From contig NZ_UETD01000003.1 in the NCBI RefSeq assembly GCF_900116855.1, forward strand, positions 124,001-188,000: a stretch of 64,000 nt of DNA. The letters are read 5' to 3'. Position numbers and translations under genes: made by a program. Origin of the DNA: Ruminococcus flavefaciens. GTDB taxonomy: Bacteria > Bacillota > Clostridia > Oscillospirales > Ruminococcaceae. Shown here piece by piece: positions 51,739-59,732 of this stretch (position 1 is its first letter; the number at the start of each line of letters is the position of its first letter). The notes under the pieces were generated by a model, which saw nothing but the letters and a program-made list of their open reading frames with translations, made no database searches and was not told the DNA's origin.

Positions 51739-52956
51739 ATGCAATGTAAAAGAATAATAGCAACTCTGCTATGTGCTGTGATTCCATTTGGAATAGCCAT
51801 TAGTCCGGTTGGTACATCTACTGTCTTATCAGCAGAGGCAGCATCAGAAGTTAACAGCGGAACTTGCGGAAAGAATTTAACATGGAAGCTTGACAGCAGC
51901 GGTACTCTGACCGTAAGTGGTACAGGAGATATGAATGAAGATTTAGATTCAAATCCGTGCCCATGGAAGGAATACAGTGACGAGATAAAGAATGTTATTA
52001 TCGGTACTGGAGTTACAAGTATAGGTATGGGTATGTTTGATAACTGCAATAACCTTACCTCATTATCGCTTCCGGATACGCTGAAGACTATTAGCGCATA
52101 TTCGTTTTCGAGCTGCAAATCACTTGAATCAGTAGTCATTCCGAACGGAGTAACCAATATTGGTACGAGTGCTTTTTCGAGCTGTAAAAAGCTTAGCAAT
52201 GTTACTATACCCGCATCCGTGACGAATATAAGTGCGCTAGCGTTTTCTGGGACGCCATGGTTTGAAGCTCAGAGAAGCATTGATACTCCGTTCGTAATAA
52301 TAAACGGTTTGCTCATTAATGTGTTCTATAAGCTTTCGGGAGACGTTGTTATCCCATCGACCGTGAATAAAATATGCGATCAGGCAGCATGGGGCTGTTC
52401 AGAGATAACCTCGCTGACCATTCCCGAAACCGTGACCGAGATAGGTCATAATGCATTCAATGGGTGTGAGCAATTGAAATCTGTAACTATACCAAGCTCC
52501 GTGGAGAGTATCGGTATGCAGGCTTTTATCAAGTGTACTGCTCTTTCTGAGGTGTTTATCCTAAATCCTGACGCTAAAATATATGACAGAGCCAATACCT
52601 TTACCAATGAAAACGATAAGTTCAGTGGAGTAATTAAGGGATATAAAGGTTCTACGGCTGAGAAATATGCTCAGAAGTATAACTATACATTCAAAACATT
52701 AGCTCAGCTTGGAGACGTTAACTCTGATGAGTATATTAATGCTGTTGACGCTTCATCAGTTCTTGCATATTATGCTATGATCTCAACAAATCAGGATGGC
52801 GGATACGATGAGGAACAGAAGATTGCGGCAGATGTAAATCATGATGGATTAATTAATGCAGTAGATGCTTCCAATATTCTTTCGTACTACGCATATGTAT
52901 CGACTACAAAAGAAACTCCTATGTCGATGGAAGAATATATGAAGAAACTCAAATAA
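51739..52956 (+). CDS. Secreted BspA-like LRR_5 protein with dockerin
   Basis: From ATG 51739 (GGGGG 6 bases upstream) it has 405 residues. Signal peptide 1-34; about eight LRR_5 units between 75 and 275 (LTSLSLPDTLKTISAYSFSS, LSNVTIPASVTNISALAFSG, LKSVTIPSSVESIGMQAF); the 'KGYKGSTAEKYAQKYNYTF' end typical of these repeats; then a dockerin (GDVNSDEYINAVDASSVLAY, VNHDGLINAVDASNILSYYA). The dockerin is close in sequence to that of the scaffoldin and the 59733 protein. It should be carried on the cellulosome as a binding protein. Confidence 0.9.
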   Translation: MQCKRIIATLLCAVIPFGIAISPVGTSTVLSAEAASEVNSGTCGKNLTWKLDSSGTLTVSGTGDMNEDLDSNPCPWKEYSDEIKNVIIGTGVTSIGMGMFDNCNNLTSLSLPDTLKTISAYSFSSCKSLESVVIPNGVTNIGTSAFSSCKKLSNVTIPASVTNISALAFSGTPWFEAQRSIDTPFVIINGLLINVFYKLSGDVVIPSTVNKICDQAAWGCSEITSLTIPETVTEIGHNAFNGCEQLKSVTIPSSVESIGMQAFIKCTALSEVFILNPDAKIYDRANTFTNENDKFSGVIKGYKGSTAEKYAQKYNYTFKTLAQLGDVNSDEYINAVDASSVLAYYAMISTNQDGGYDEEQKIAADVNHDGLINAVDASNILSYYAYVSTTKETPMSMEEYMKKLK

Positions 52957-52992
52957 ACAAACGCCCGGCATAAGCCGGGCGTTTGTTTGTTA
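52957..52992 (+). terminator. Terminator after the first LRR/dockerin gene
   Basis: Arms AACGCCCGGC and GCCGGGCGTT separated by ATAA, followed by TGTTTGTT. Confidence 0.8.
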
Positions 52993-53051
52993 CCCACACC
53001 TAACCGTGTTTATTGCTGTGAAACTTTATGCAGATTTCAAAGCGCAAAATA

Positions 53052-53080
53052 TTGACATACAAGAACACAACTGATATAAT
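53052..53080 (+). promoter_or_regulatory. Promoter of the large LRR/dockerin gene
   Basis: TTGACA (53052-53057), 17 bases, TATAAT (53075-53080); the ATG is at 53132 with GGAGG upstream. Confidence 0.8.
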
Positions 53081-53131
53081 ATATTTTAGTATATATACTG
53101 TATATATTTTTGATATAGGAGGTAAATAATC

Positions 53132-55993
53132 ATGAAAATCAAGAGGGTTATTTCAATTCTTGCTGCGCTTACTGTCATCACAAGTTCTGTTTTAGCTGTG
53201 CCGTTCAATGCGGCTGCTGAAACAGTTTCAGAGACAGAAGCTGCTGTGGAATACAATTTCAACAGTGCTATGTACAGCGAGACGGAAGACGGCGTTACCT
53301 ATAATATCTTTAAAGGCGGATATGCAGCTGTTCATTATGTCGATAATCATGACATCGAAGAATTCACAGTTCCCGATACTATCCAAAATACTCCTGTTGT
53401 AGGTATAGAATGGGGTGCATTCAGAGACTGCAAAAATATCAAAAAGCTGAGTCTCGGCAAGAATGTAAGCGTTATTGACTGGTATGATGCGGCAGAGCAG
53501 ACTATCGAGGAAATAGCTGTTACAGAGGATAACAAGTCGTTTACTGTCGTTGACGGTATACTTTACAGCAAGGATATGAAAACAGTTGTTGCTTTTCCAC
53601 CATCAAACAGTGCAACAGAAGTAAAGATAGCAGATGAAGCAGAAAAAATAGGCGATTGCGCGTTTGTATGCTGTAAAAACCTTAAAAAGGTCGTTCTTAA
53701 TGATAATATAAAGGAAATAGGCGCATTTGCATTCTGGGGCTGCAGCGCTCTTAGTGATATCGCACTTCCGAATGGTATAAAAGAGATAAAAGCACAGACC
53801 TTTGCAGGCTGTACTTCACTGAGCGATATTGATATACCTGAGTCTGTTGAGAGTATGAATGATGGTGCTTTCAATGATGCAGGCTGTATCAAGACCGAGG
53901 ACGGCATATATTATGTTGATAACTGGGCAGTAGGCTCAGATAAGGATATTGAGCGCGGTGATATCCGTTATGGTACAGTTGGTACTATAATGGGACTTTT
54001 CACTTCAACGACAAAGCTCAAAGTAGTGACTGTGCCAAGCACTGTAAAGCATCTTAGCTCATACCTTGTTTTCGGTATCAATGTTCCGCTTGAGAGTATA
54101 ACTTTCTGTAATGACGCAATACCTGACAGATGTCTTGTATGCTTTGGTTTAAAGGAAGTAAATATAATCGACCCTGATTGCAGGATAGCAGACAGTGCAA
54201 CATCTATCCCATCATACTGGAAAGAGGTAAAAGAATCAGAGCCTGAAGCGGTAAAAGAGACAGAATATGTCTTAAAGCACTCAAAAGTGACTTCTTCAAG
54301 TACAGGTTCTCACACCAGTACAAAGGTAATAAATACAAAGCTGTTTGAGATAGATGAAGAAGGCAATATCCTTCCTGTAGAAGGACATACAACACAGGAA
54401 GATGTTGACAATCTCAGCGAAGAAGAAAAGGAAAGAATTAAAAACAGCATAGATGCTATAAATGAAAAAACCGAAGAAATTTCCGTAAGATACAGCGCAC
54501 CTATAAAAATAGGCAACCCTGCAAAATATGATACCCTTATCGTGGGTCAGGCAGGCTCAACAGCTGAGGAGTATGCGCTCAAGTACAGAAGATGCTTTGA
54601 AGCTATCCCACATCCTGTTACAGGTGTAGGTCCTGAGATAGTTGAGGATATGGAAAACGGCATTGTTTACTGGATATACAACAGTGAATTTGCTAAAGCA
54701 AGGATATCCGCAAACAGAGTTGCAGACAAAAATGCAGTGCCGAAAGAGATCACCATACCCGAGTCTGTTAATAATGTTCCTGTAAAGTCTTTAGGTGTGG
54801 TTCAGAGCAAATCTGATATAATACATATCCCTGCAACTGTCGAGGACTACATAATCTATGTAGACTCCGCTGAGGACGGTGCGGCTTATTATGATGTGGA
54901 CAAGGATAACCCTTATCTTACATCAGTTGACGGCATTATATACAGCAAGGATATGACGAAGCTTATAAGGGTTCCGTCAAGATATGCAGGCAAGAAGATC
55001 GTTGTTCCCGACGGTGTGAAGACCATCGACAATTTTGCATTTTTCAGCCTTGATAATGTTGAGAGTATCGAGCTTCCCGACAGTGTTGAGGTCATCGGCA
55101 GATGTGCTTTCAGTGCATCAAGAAAACTGGAAACAGTAAATCTTTCCGAAAATCTTGATATTTTAAGCGATAACGCATTCTCTGAATGTACTGCTCTTAA
55201 AAATGTAACTATCCCTGAAAGCGTTAAATATGTGGGCTGTGATGCGTTCACAGGAACTTCTATAGTTAAATATGAAAATGGTCTGGGATATCTGGACGGC
55301 TGGTTCGTTGGTACTGAAAAAAGCTCAACTGCCTATTATAAAGGAGATATCGCAATAAAGGAAGGCACTGTCGGCGTTGCAAGCTTTGGTGCAACAGGCA
55401 ATGTGACAATTCCGAACAGTGTAACAAAAATGAGCTGGGAAATGATCGCTGATTACAGCACAAATCTTTTAAGAGCTGACGTTTACTCTCATGTACTTGA
55501 CTATGATGCTTTTAAGAACGCAGTCTACCTTAAAGATATCTATATCTATGATCCTGAATGTGAGATATGCGCAGGCGATCAGACTATTCGTGCAAAGCAT
55601 TATGAATGGAGCAGTGGTCTTGTAGGACTTCAGGAGGTAAGCTATCACAAACAGTATTCGGATGCAAGAACGTATGCAAAAGAGCTTGAAGAGTATAATG
55701 GCAGAATACTGAAAGATACTGTTATCCATGGCTACAAGGGCTCTACAGCTGAGGCTTATGCTCAGATGTACGGCTTGAAGTTCGAGGTCATAGACGATGC
55801 TGAGATGTATAAAAACGGTGACCTCAACGGTGATGGACAGTTCAATGTAGGTGATCTCGTTCTCATGAACAGATATATCCTCGGTACTTATACATTCAAT
55901 GAAAAGCAGTTCAAGTCCGCTGACCTTAACGGTGACGGAAACGCTGATGTTTTTGATGTTATAGAGTTCCGCATGAAAATACTCGCAGACTGA
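53132..55993 (+). CDS. Large secreted BspA-like LRR_5 protein with dockerin
   Basis: This 953-residue protein has a signal peptide (1-28), two blocks of LRR_5 repeats (about 60-320 and 560-800; for example LKKVVLNDNIKEIGAFAFWG and LSDIALPNGIKEIKAQTFAG), separated by a charged region (385-455). The block ends include 'YKGSTAEAYAQMYGLKF'. A C-terminal dockerin spans about 895-953 (NGDLNGDGQFNVGDLVLMNR, DLNGDGNADVFDVIEFRMKI), of a different type from that of its neighbours. It is likely a cellulosome-bound adhesion protein. Confidence 0.9.
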   Translation: MKIKRVISILAALTVITSSVLAVPFNAAAETVSETEAAVEYNFNSAMYSETEDGVTYNIFKGGYAAVHYVDNHDIEEFTVPDTIQNTPVVGIEWGAFRDCKNIKKLSLGKNVSVIDWYDAAEQTIEEIAVTEDNKSFTVVDGILYSKDMKTVVAFPPSNSATEVKIADEAEKIGDCAFVCCKNLKKVVLNDNIKEIGAFAFWGCSALSDIALPNGIKEIKAQTFAGCTSLSDIDIPESVESMNDGAFNDAGCIKTEDGIYYVDNWAVGSDKDIERGDIRYGTVGTIMGLFTSTTKLKVVTVPSTVKHLSSYLVFGINVPLESITFCNDAIPDRCLVCFGLKEVNIIDPDCRIADSATSIPSYWKEVKESEPEAVKETEYVLKHSKVTSSSTGSHTSTKVINTKLFEIDEEGNILPVEGHTTQEDVDNLSEEEKERIKNSIDAINEKTEEISVRYSAPIKIGNPAKYDTLIVGQAGSTAEEYALKYRRCFEAIPHPVTGVGPEIVEDMENGIVYWIYNSEFAKARISANRVADKNAVPKEITIPESVNNVPVKSLGVVQSKSDIIHIPATVEDYIIYVDSAEDGAAYYDVDKDNPYLTSVDGIIYSKDMTKLIRVPSRYAGKKIVVPDGVKTIDNFAFFSLDNVESIELPDSVEVIGRCAFSASRKLETVNLSENLDILSDNAFSECTALKNVTIPESVKYVGCDAFTGTSIVKYENGLGYLDGWFVGTEKSSTAYYKGDIAIKEGTVGVASFGATGNVTIPNSVTKMSWEMIADYSTNLLRADVYSHVLDYDAFKNAVYLKDIYIYDPECEICAGDQTIRAKHYEWSSGLVGLQEVSYHKQYSDARTYAKELEEYNGRILKDTVIHGYKGSTAEAYAQMYGLKFEVIDDAEMYKNGDLNGDGQFNVGDLVLMNRYILGTYTFNEKQFKSADLNGDGNADVFDVIEFRMKILAD

Positions 55994-56007
55994 TAAATAT
56001 AAGCACA

Positions 56008-56036
56008 ATATCGCTCCCCTACCCGGGGAGCGATGT
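56008..56036 (+). terminator. Hairpin after the large LRR/dockerin gene
   Basis: Arms ATCGCTCCCC and GGGGAGCGAT. It may serve both this gene and the leftward remnant at 56055. Confidence 0.65.
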
Positions 56037-56054
56037 CATTTATATGAACTAAGT

Positions 56055-56240
56055 TTAAGTTGATCCGCCGTGACCTGCATCGAGGACGATGACGGGCAGC
56101 TCATCACCCTCTCCCGAAAGTGATACGGGCAGGGCTCCCTTTTCGCTTTTTTCTGCCACACGGGACGCTCCGTACAGTGTAAACAGCGCACAGCCGCACA
56201 GTAATGCTCCGCTGACGATATTTCTGTGAACTCTTTTCAT
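56055..56240 (-). pseudogene. Truncated N-acetylmuramoyl-L-alanine amidase
   Basis: The 61-residue frame has a signal-like start (MKRVHRNIVSGALLCGCALF) and ends DELPVIVLDAGHGG-ST then TAA. 'VIVLDAGHGG' is the first strand and first zinc ligand of Amidase_3 enzymes (LytC/CwlD). The rest of the catalytic domain, about 170 residues, is absent; downstream DNA belongs to the neighbour's terminator. It is a 5' fragment left by a deletion or insertion. Confidence 0.85.
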
Positions 56241-56386
56241 AACAGTAACTCCTTCCGCTTCTGCGATCTCAAGTCACTGAATTATATTCACTCTTTCGTC
56301 TTCATAGAAGTTGAACACATAAAAAACCGTTATACCTGCGGCAGTATCGGATAATACAGCCGTGTTTTCTTTTTACTGTAAGATAA

Positions 56387-57328
56387 TCAGCGCCTGCTCA
56401 TCTCATAATACCTTGCCTCGACAATCCTATTGATTGCATTACCCAAGGAGGTATTGAGATATAACCTGCAATAACCGTTTTCATTTGTGTTGTAATACCA
56501 GTTATTGCCGTTTGAATAATCAATGCTTTCTATTTCAAATTTAGAGTTCTTACCTATCTTGAATGAGTCCAGCAGATAACCGTCGATCTTAAGGTTACTA
56601 TTCATACGGTATACCTGTATGTAATTATATTTATAATTGCTATCTGTATACAGAACTATAAGAAGGTCTTTATAATAGCATATTCCCTGAGAAACTGCAG
56701 CGCCCCTTTCAAGCTGTATATTACCGGAATTGGTAGTTTTTTTCTTACCGGACGATTCATTTCTGCCGATCTCAGCAGTAAAAATGTTTCTTTCATTTCT
56801 GAAAATAAACTTTAAATTGTTATTTCCATCAGGATTTACCAGAGTAACCGCAGAAACATTCTTATCAAGCTGATATTTTGCAGCAAGTGTAGCTTTGGTC
56901 TGAGCGCTGTTCAACTCATACTTCAGAAGTATGTTTTTATTATTCTGTCCATCAACAACAAATAAACATAATTTGCCATTGCATTTTGCAACGCAAAGAT
57001 CATTTCCGTGTCCGATCAGCTGACTGTCTGACTTTGACAAGCTGATTTCACTTGTATTTCCATTCATATTCATTCTGTACAGCTTGCAATTGCTGTTATT
57101 CTTTTGGGTAACAAAATAGAATACGTTATTGTACATACCCATGCCCTGAATGCCACCGTTTTTATTGCTTATCTGTCCGATCTGACTGCCTGTTCCGATC
57201 GAGGTTATTGCACTTGCAACGATAGTGTTATCTGATTCAGGTGAGATTTTTTTTGTTACGACTGTTCCGGTTCCGAGGAGAGTAAATGCCATAGCAAAGC
57301 CTGCAATCTTTTTTACTGTGTTTTTCAT
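56387..57328 (-). CDS. Secreted beta-propeller-like protein (helveticin J-like)
   Basis: This 313-residue protein has a signal peptide (MKNTVKKIAGFAMAFTLLGT ... ASA) and repeats of the form GMGMYNNVFYFVTQKNNSNC, ISQGICYYKDLLIVLYTDSN and FEIESIDYSNGNNWYYNTNE. This pattern of repeated 'QG..YYNN.LYV' beta strands resembles helveticin J and related propellers. AAAAAGGATTTG precedes the ATG; a leftward TAGACG-17-TATAAT lies at 57412-57384. Bacteriocin-like action is possible but not shown; a binding protein is as likely. Confidence 0.65.
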   Translation of the reverse strand: MKNTVKKIAGFAMAFTLLGTGTVVTKKISPESDNTIVASAITSIGTGSQIGQISNKNGGIQGMGMYNNVFYFVTQKNNSNCKLYRMNMNGNTSEISLSKSDSQLIGHGNDLCVAKCNGKLCLFVVDGQNNKNILLKYELNSAQTKATLAAKYQLDKNVSAVTLVNPDGNNNLKFIFRNERNIFTAEIGRNESSGKKKTTNSGNIQLERGAAVSQGICYYKDLLIVLYTDSNYKYNYIQVYRMNSNLKIDGYLLDSFKIGKNSKFEIESIDYSNGNNWYYNTNENGYCRLYLNTSLGNAINRIVEARYYEMSRR

Positions 57329-57411
57329 TTTTTTTCAAATCCTTTTTTGTAATTTAAGATTATCTGCGTAATCTTATGGTTAAATTATACTACCACAAAC
57401 TGTCTGCGTCT

Positions 57412-57762
57412 ATTCATTTATTGCTATATATTTTATTCAATTCATAATTTGTACGATTAAGCGTTATACAGTGCATAAATGCAAAAATGCTTTGGACTGC
57501 CAAAGCCCTTAAAGTAGCGGATTCTGACCATTTATTGCTATAAAAAGACTCTCCCGTTTCGGGTAATGTCATTAAGCTAAGGGAAAGCAGTAAAGAAATC
57601 AGGAGTATGATAAAAGGAAGCGAGCATACTCCTGATGGTATAAATGCTTGACAAATAATGTAAATTCTGTTATCATGTACGCATAGGGCGATATTCGCCT
57701 TAAATTTTTGGTAAAGGAATTGATAAAAAAAGAACACAATCAAAAAGATCGCAGCAGTTGCT
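57412..57762. promoter_or_regulatory. Gap with a strong rightward promoter
   Basis: TTGACA (57648-57653), 17 bases, TATCAT (57671-57676), reading toward 57763. The rest shows no gene I accept. It includes an inverted copy of a 19-base word found at 43819-43837. Confidence 0.6.
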
Positions 57763-58110
57763 ATGGCATTCACAATTCTCGGTTTTGGAACAGCTATTGC
57801 AAAAACTGTAAATCCAAAGTCAGTGACAACTTTGTCAGCTCATGCAGCTTGTAATCACGTAGTAGATAGTTCAGCACTCTCAAATGACAGATATAAGCCC
57901 AAATGGAAATATGAACATACAGAAAATCAGTGTGATATTTACAAAATGCCCATTAAATGCGTAAGATGCGGTAAAACGCTTTGGTATAGATATAAAGGCA
58001 AATTCTGGAGAATAAATATCGGTTATACTCCTAATAACCTTCCTTATACTTGGAAAACATATATCAAGATAAAGTATTCGACGGATAAGGAAAAAGTAAG
58101 TGAATTATAA
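57735..58110 (+). pseudogene. Small secreted Cys-containing protein with disrupted start
   Basis: The frame reads KKNTIKKIAAVAMAFTILGF then GTAIAKTVNPKSVTTLSAHA, a signal peptide with no start codon of its own: the in-frame codon before it is TAA. A TTG with AAAGGA upstream is one base out of frame, separated by a run of seven A. Deleting one A restores a signal peptide from that TTG. The mature part has C-x-x-C pairs (CVRCGKTLWYRYKG) like the protein at 51121. Either a frameshifted gene or one controlled by slippage; an internal ATG at 57763 would lose the signal. Confidence 0.6.
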
Positions 58111-58439
58111 AGCCAAAAAGAGTTTGCTATAACTGCAGGCTCTTTTCTTTTATCAAAGTGTGCTAATGAATTAACTCCAGCATCTGTTAACGCCTTTATA
58201 TTACTTGCTGAGAGTCCCTACAATTCATTTTAAGGGTATGGGGCATAATTACACTCTGACTGCTAAAGGCTCATAAAATGCATTGTGGACGTTCTGAGAG
58301 CCTATAAAAAAGGAGCAGGTTGTCACGCCTGCCCTATCCATATTATACACTGCACTGTCGCCCAAAGTCAAGAATACAAATATGAACGAAGAAGTCCCCT
58401 CACGGGGACTATCCGTATCATTTTTCATATAATTATATA
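58111..58439. other. Gap with a duplicated promoter-like segment
   Basis: A 46-base segment at 58335-58380 is nearly the same as 59345-59388. On the leftward strand it reads TTGACT, 18 bases, TATAAT. Just beyond it (leftward) is a hairpin GCAGG-CGTGACAA-CCTGC with a T run (58301-58333). No gene is seen. Confidence 0.55.
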
Positions 58440-58679
58440 TGTCATATTACTACTGCCATAAAAACTACAACCAAAACTACAACAACAAAAACTGTAGTTA
58501 CTACCGCTTATATCCAGCCTGCTACACAATACGTTGCTAATACAAATTCTCATGTCTTCCATTATGCTTCCTGTGCATCAGTAAAGAGAATGAGCGAAAG
58601 TAATAAATGGTATTTTAATGGCTCACGGAATGAATTAATAAATGCAGGCTATACTCCCTGTCAAAAATGTAATCCTTAA
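58440..58679 (+). pseudogene. Ada-type zinc-binding domain fragment
   Basis: An open frame with no start codon reads ...TTTKTTTTKTVVTTAYIQPA, then YVANTNSHVFHYASCASVKR and NELINAGYTPCQKCNP. The 'N-S..FH...C.SV..M...N......R.ELI..GY.PC..C.P' pattern is the small Ada-like metal-binding domain often found at the C-terminus of secreted nucleases and lactamase-fold proteins. The Thr-rich run before it is a linker. The N-terminal part is lost. Confidence 0.75.
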
Positions 58680-58738
58680 AATAATCAATGATATATCCAT
58701 TAAGACCGCCCATCAGGGCGGCATTCAGATATTTTACA

Positions 58739-59281
58739 CTAAGACACATCATTACGACTTTTTCGTATAGCAAATAAAATACACGCTCCGATCAAAACAC
58801 CGCTTGTATTTAGTATCACGTCATCAATATCTGTATGCCTTTCTGTACATAACAACTGGGAAAGCTCAATAAAGATAATAAAACAAATACCGGCAAACAC
58901 AGTTTTTTTGATATTATCAAGCTTTCTAAAACAGATAGGCCATACTATTCCTACAGGTATAAACATTGCTATGTTCCCGATAATATTGATAAGCCATCCA
59001 TCATATCTGTCAAAGAGAAAAAAGAACGGGATTAAACTTATCATGTCAGACAATGTAGTTGAAAATCCAATCGTTAGAGTACCTATTTTCCCGTCAACAA
59101 AATGTAACGGGAAGTATACAAATCTTGCAATAACTACAAGGCATATGTATACAAGAAGCATCTGAAGTTCGCGTTTTACCGAAAACTTCTTGAATCTGAT
59201 CGCAATTATGAATCGCACAAGTATCCAAATGAGAGTTATAAAAATAAACATCTGTAGATAGGAAATCTCGATCATAGTCAC
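58739..59281 (-). CDS. VanZ-family membrane protein
   Basis: This 180-residue protein has about five membrane segments and the VanZ blocks IIGNIAMFIPVGIVWPICFR and ERHTDIDDVILNTSGVLIGA. VanZ-like proteins in Firmicutes are linked to low-level teicoplanin resistance and to surface lipids, but most have unknown roles. The start is GTG 59281 or ATG 59275; AAAGGATG is upstream. The duplicated TTGACT-18-TATAAT segment at 59381-59350 is its promoter. Confidence 0.85.
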   Translation of the reverse strand: MTMIEISYLQMFIFITLIWILVRFIIAIRFKKFSVKRELQMLLVYICLVVIARFVYFPLHFVDGKIGTLTIGFSTTLSDMISLIPFFFLFDRYDGWLINIIGNIAMFIPVGIVWPICFRKLDNIKKTVFAGICFIIFIELSQLLCTERHTDIDDVILNTSGVLIGACILFAIRKSRNDVS

Positions 59282-59344
59282 TACCGCATCCTTTCTTTAG
59301 CAGAGAGCTGATAAATCCCGTGTTTATCATATTAACCTGCTTAT

Positions 59345-59388
59345 TATCCATATTATACACTGCACTATCGCCCAAAGTCAAGGATACA
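59345..59388 (-). promoter_or_regulatory. Promoter of the VanZ-like gene (copy of 58335-58380)
   Basis: Leftward TTGACT, 18 bases, TATAAT. The surrounding 44-46 bases match the upstream copy with few differences. Confidence 0.65.
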
Positions 59389-59406
59389 TATAGGGAGTAT
59401 TGCTAA

Positions 59407-59719
59407 TTGAGCATTTCTTTTTCACGTATTTACTTTGTAGAGGCGATATGGTATAATAGGTTACAAGAAACGAAAAAAGAGTTATATACGGGACAGAAAG
59501 AGATTATTGATAGAGACACTTACCGAAAAATCAAGAAAATGAACCGCGAGGAGCTTACAAAGTTCATTCTCCAGTACGGGGATGAGCTGCTCGGAGAACA
59601 GGGAAAAACCATTGATTTTTCTGCTCTTAAGGCAGAGCTTAGTTAAGATCAAAGGTATAGGCGGTAAACGCCTTGAGAAGATAATGGTCGTTATAGAGAA
59701 ATTCTTAGATATCGAATAG
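59407..59719 (+). pseudogene. Frameshifted small gene remnant
   Basis: The first frame holds REELTKFILQYGDELLGEQG then KTIDFSALKAELS and stops (59644). In the next frame the sequence continues as IKGIGGKRLEKIMVVIEKFL-DIE to 59719. A one-base shift would join them. The VIEKFLD(I/V)E end matches that before the LRR/dockerin gene at 51739. Function unknown. Confidence 0.5.
59429..59457 (+). promoter_or_regulatory. Rightward promoter ahead of the DUF285/dockerin gene
   Basis: TTTACT (59429-59434), 17 bases, TATAAT (59452-59457). It reads over the remnant frame at 59407-59719 toward 59733. Confidence 0.55.
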
Positions 59720-59732
59720 GAGAAAATATATT

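Noticed and set aside
57414..57773. 119-codon leftward frame with membrane-like segments
   Set aside because: It lacks a ribosome site, overlaps the promoter and start region of the opposite gene, and the hydrophobic part is the complement of the A-rich leader.
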